Assembly (NCBI GenBank): GCA_016271365.2
Contig: CM028129.1
Span: 1,010,427,501 to 1,010,491,500, forward strand
Reading direction: 5' to 3'
DNA from: Neoceratodus forsteri
Lineage: Eukaryota > Chordata > Ceratodontiformes > Ceratodontidae
DNA length: 64,000 nt
Made by a program: the position numbers and the translations under genes. Position 1 is the first letter of the stretch. Each line of letters opens with the position of its first letter. Positions 63,481 through 64,000 of this stretch are shown piece after piece. A model generated the notes under the pieces. That model searched no databases, was not told the DNA's origin, and saw only the letters and a list, made by a program, of their open reading frames with translations.

Positions 63481-64000
63481 GGTTGCAGAGAGGGCAAACT
63501 GTGTAAAGAAGAAAATGGGGTATCATCAAGAAAAGTCTGCAAAAATTCACCAGCTCCTGCTTGAGTCAAGTGCAAAAGGGCAAAACACAACAAAACAAGA
63601 ACAAACCAAAAAGACCCAGGAAACCAATTTAGTTTACAAGAAGGATGGGGGTAGCAGTGAGACTGAAAAAAGGGCAGGATTGAGGTGATCTAAAAGGAGA
63701 CATGGAGCCACGCAGAGAGAGATAGGGAAGCATATCTAGGGAAGCACCCAAGCAATGGTTGTAATCATTGCAACACTACAGGCAACACAAACAGCTGTCA
63801 GCATCCCTGACCAGGTAAGGATCATCAGACCCTGTTGAAGAGAGGAGGGGATAGTTAAACACTTTTTTATAGAGGGAATCATCATTTTGGATACTACAAC
63901 TGGAATCCATTTTTGTGAAAGGACTAAATGATGATTTGGACTTTGGACTGGCCAGCTTCCTTATGTTAGGATTGGAATACTTTGCCATGTGAGAATCAAT
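63481..64000. other. weak CR1 continuation, then unassigned
   Basis: A Lys-rich frame to about 63,690 may be the CR1 endonuclease-RT linker. Nothing recognised afterwards. Confidence 0.35.

Overview
The window looks like intergenic DNA from a large vertebrate genome that is packed with transposable elements. No host gene, tRNA, rRNA, CRISPR or bacterial feature was recognised. The mix points to a lobe-finned fish or early-branching tetrapod (lungfish, coelacanth, amphibian or turtle-like): several CR1 LINEs with octamer tails, L2-like LINEs, L1/Tx1-type LINEs, MIR-like CORE-SINEs, hAT and PIF/Harbinger DNA transposons, and many fold-back MITEs. The species cannot be fixed from sequence alone. 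All calls come from reading translations and repeats by eye, so boundaries are approximate unless stated.

Layout. 0-9 kb: a cluster of short hairpin MITEs sharing terminal and core motifs, a 1-kb minisatellite directly downstream of a decayed hAT transposase on the minus strand (2.7-5.2 kb), an 0.85-kb element with about 230-bp inverted arms, and two unusual local repeats (7.7-8.8 kb). 9-12.6 kb: a MIR-like SINE, an unassigned GC-rich stretch and the 3' end of an L2-like LINE. 12.6-17.1 kb: two 5'-truncated CR1 copies head to tail. 19.2-22.9 kb: the longest CR1, which keeps the SGNH-esterase end of ORF1 plus endonuclease and reverse transcriptase. 24-31 kb: LINE pieces and a short repeat present once whole and once split by a 5.25-kb cassette made at least partly of a degenerate ~160-bp tandem array.

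32.6-40.6 kb: the most notable feature, an ~8-kb PIF/Harbinger-type transposon. It carries three spliced, nearly open genes: a DDE transposase (+, two exons), a Myb/SANT-like protein (-, two exons) and a second, different Myb/SANT-like protein (+, three exons that join in frame). The two SANT genes diverge from a shared ~0.8-kb region that holds a perfect 16-bp NRF-1-like palindrome and repeated GCATCT-type motifs also found at both ends. Two genes is the usual coding set for this superfamily, so the third gene is the main candidate for something undescribed.

41-64 kb: nested retrotransposon remains. These include L1/Tx1 ORF1 copies (one fully open, 274 codons), an L1 endonuclease piece, an L2 fragment inserted in an L1 ORF1 with a 16-bp target-site duplication, a CR1 split by two insertions, two copies of a CORE-SINE whose 3' tail matches an L2-like LINE in the same window, another L2 reverse transcriptase, and several fold-back elements. 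One of these has termini resembling those of the Harbinger element.
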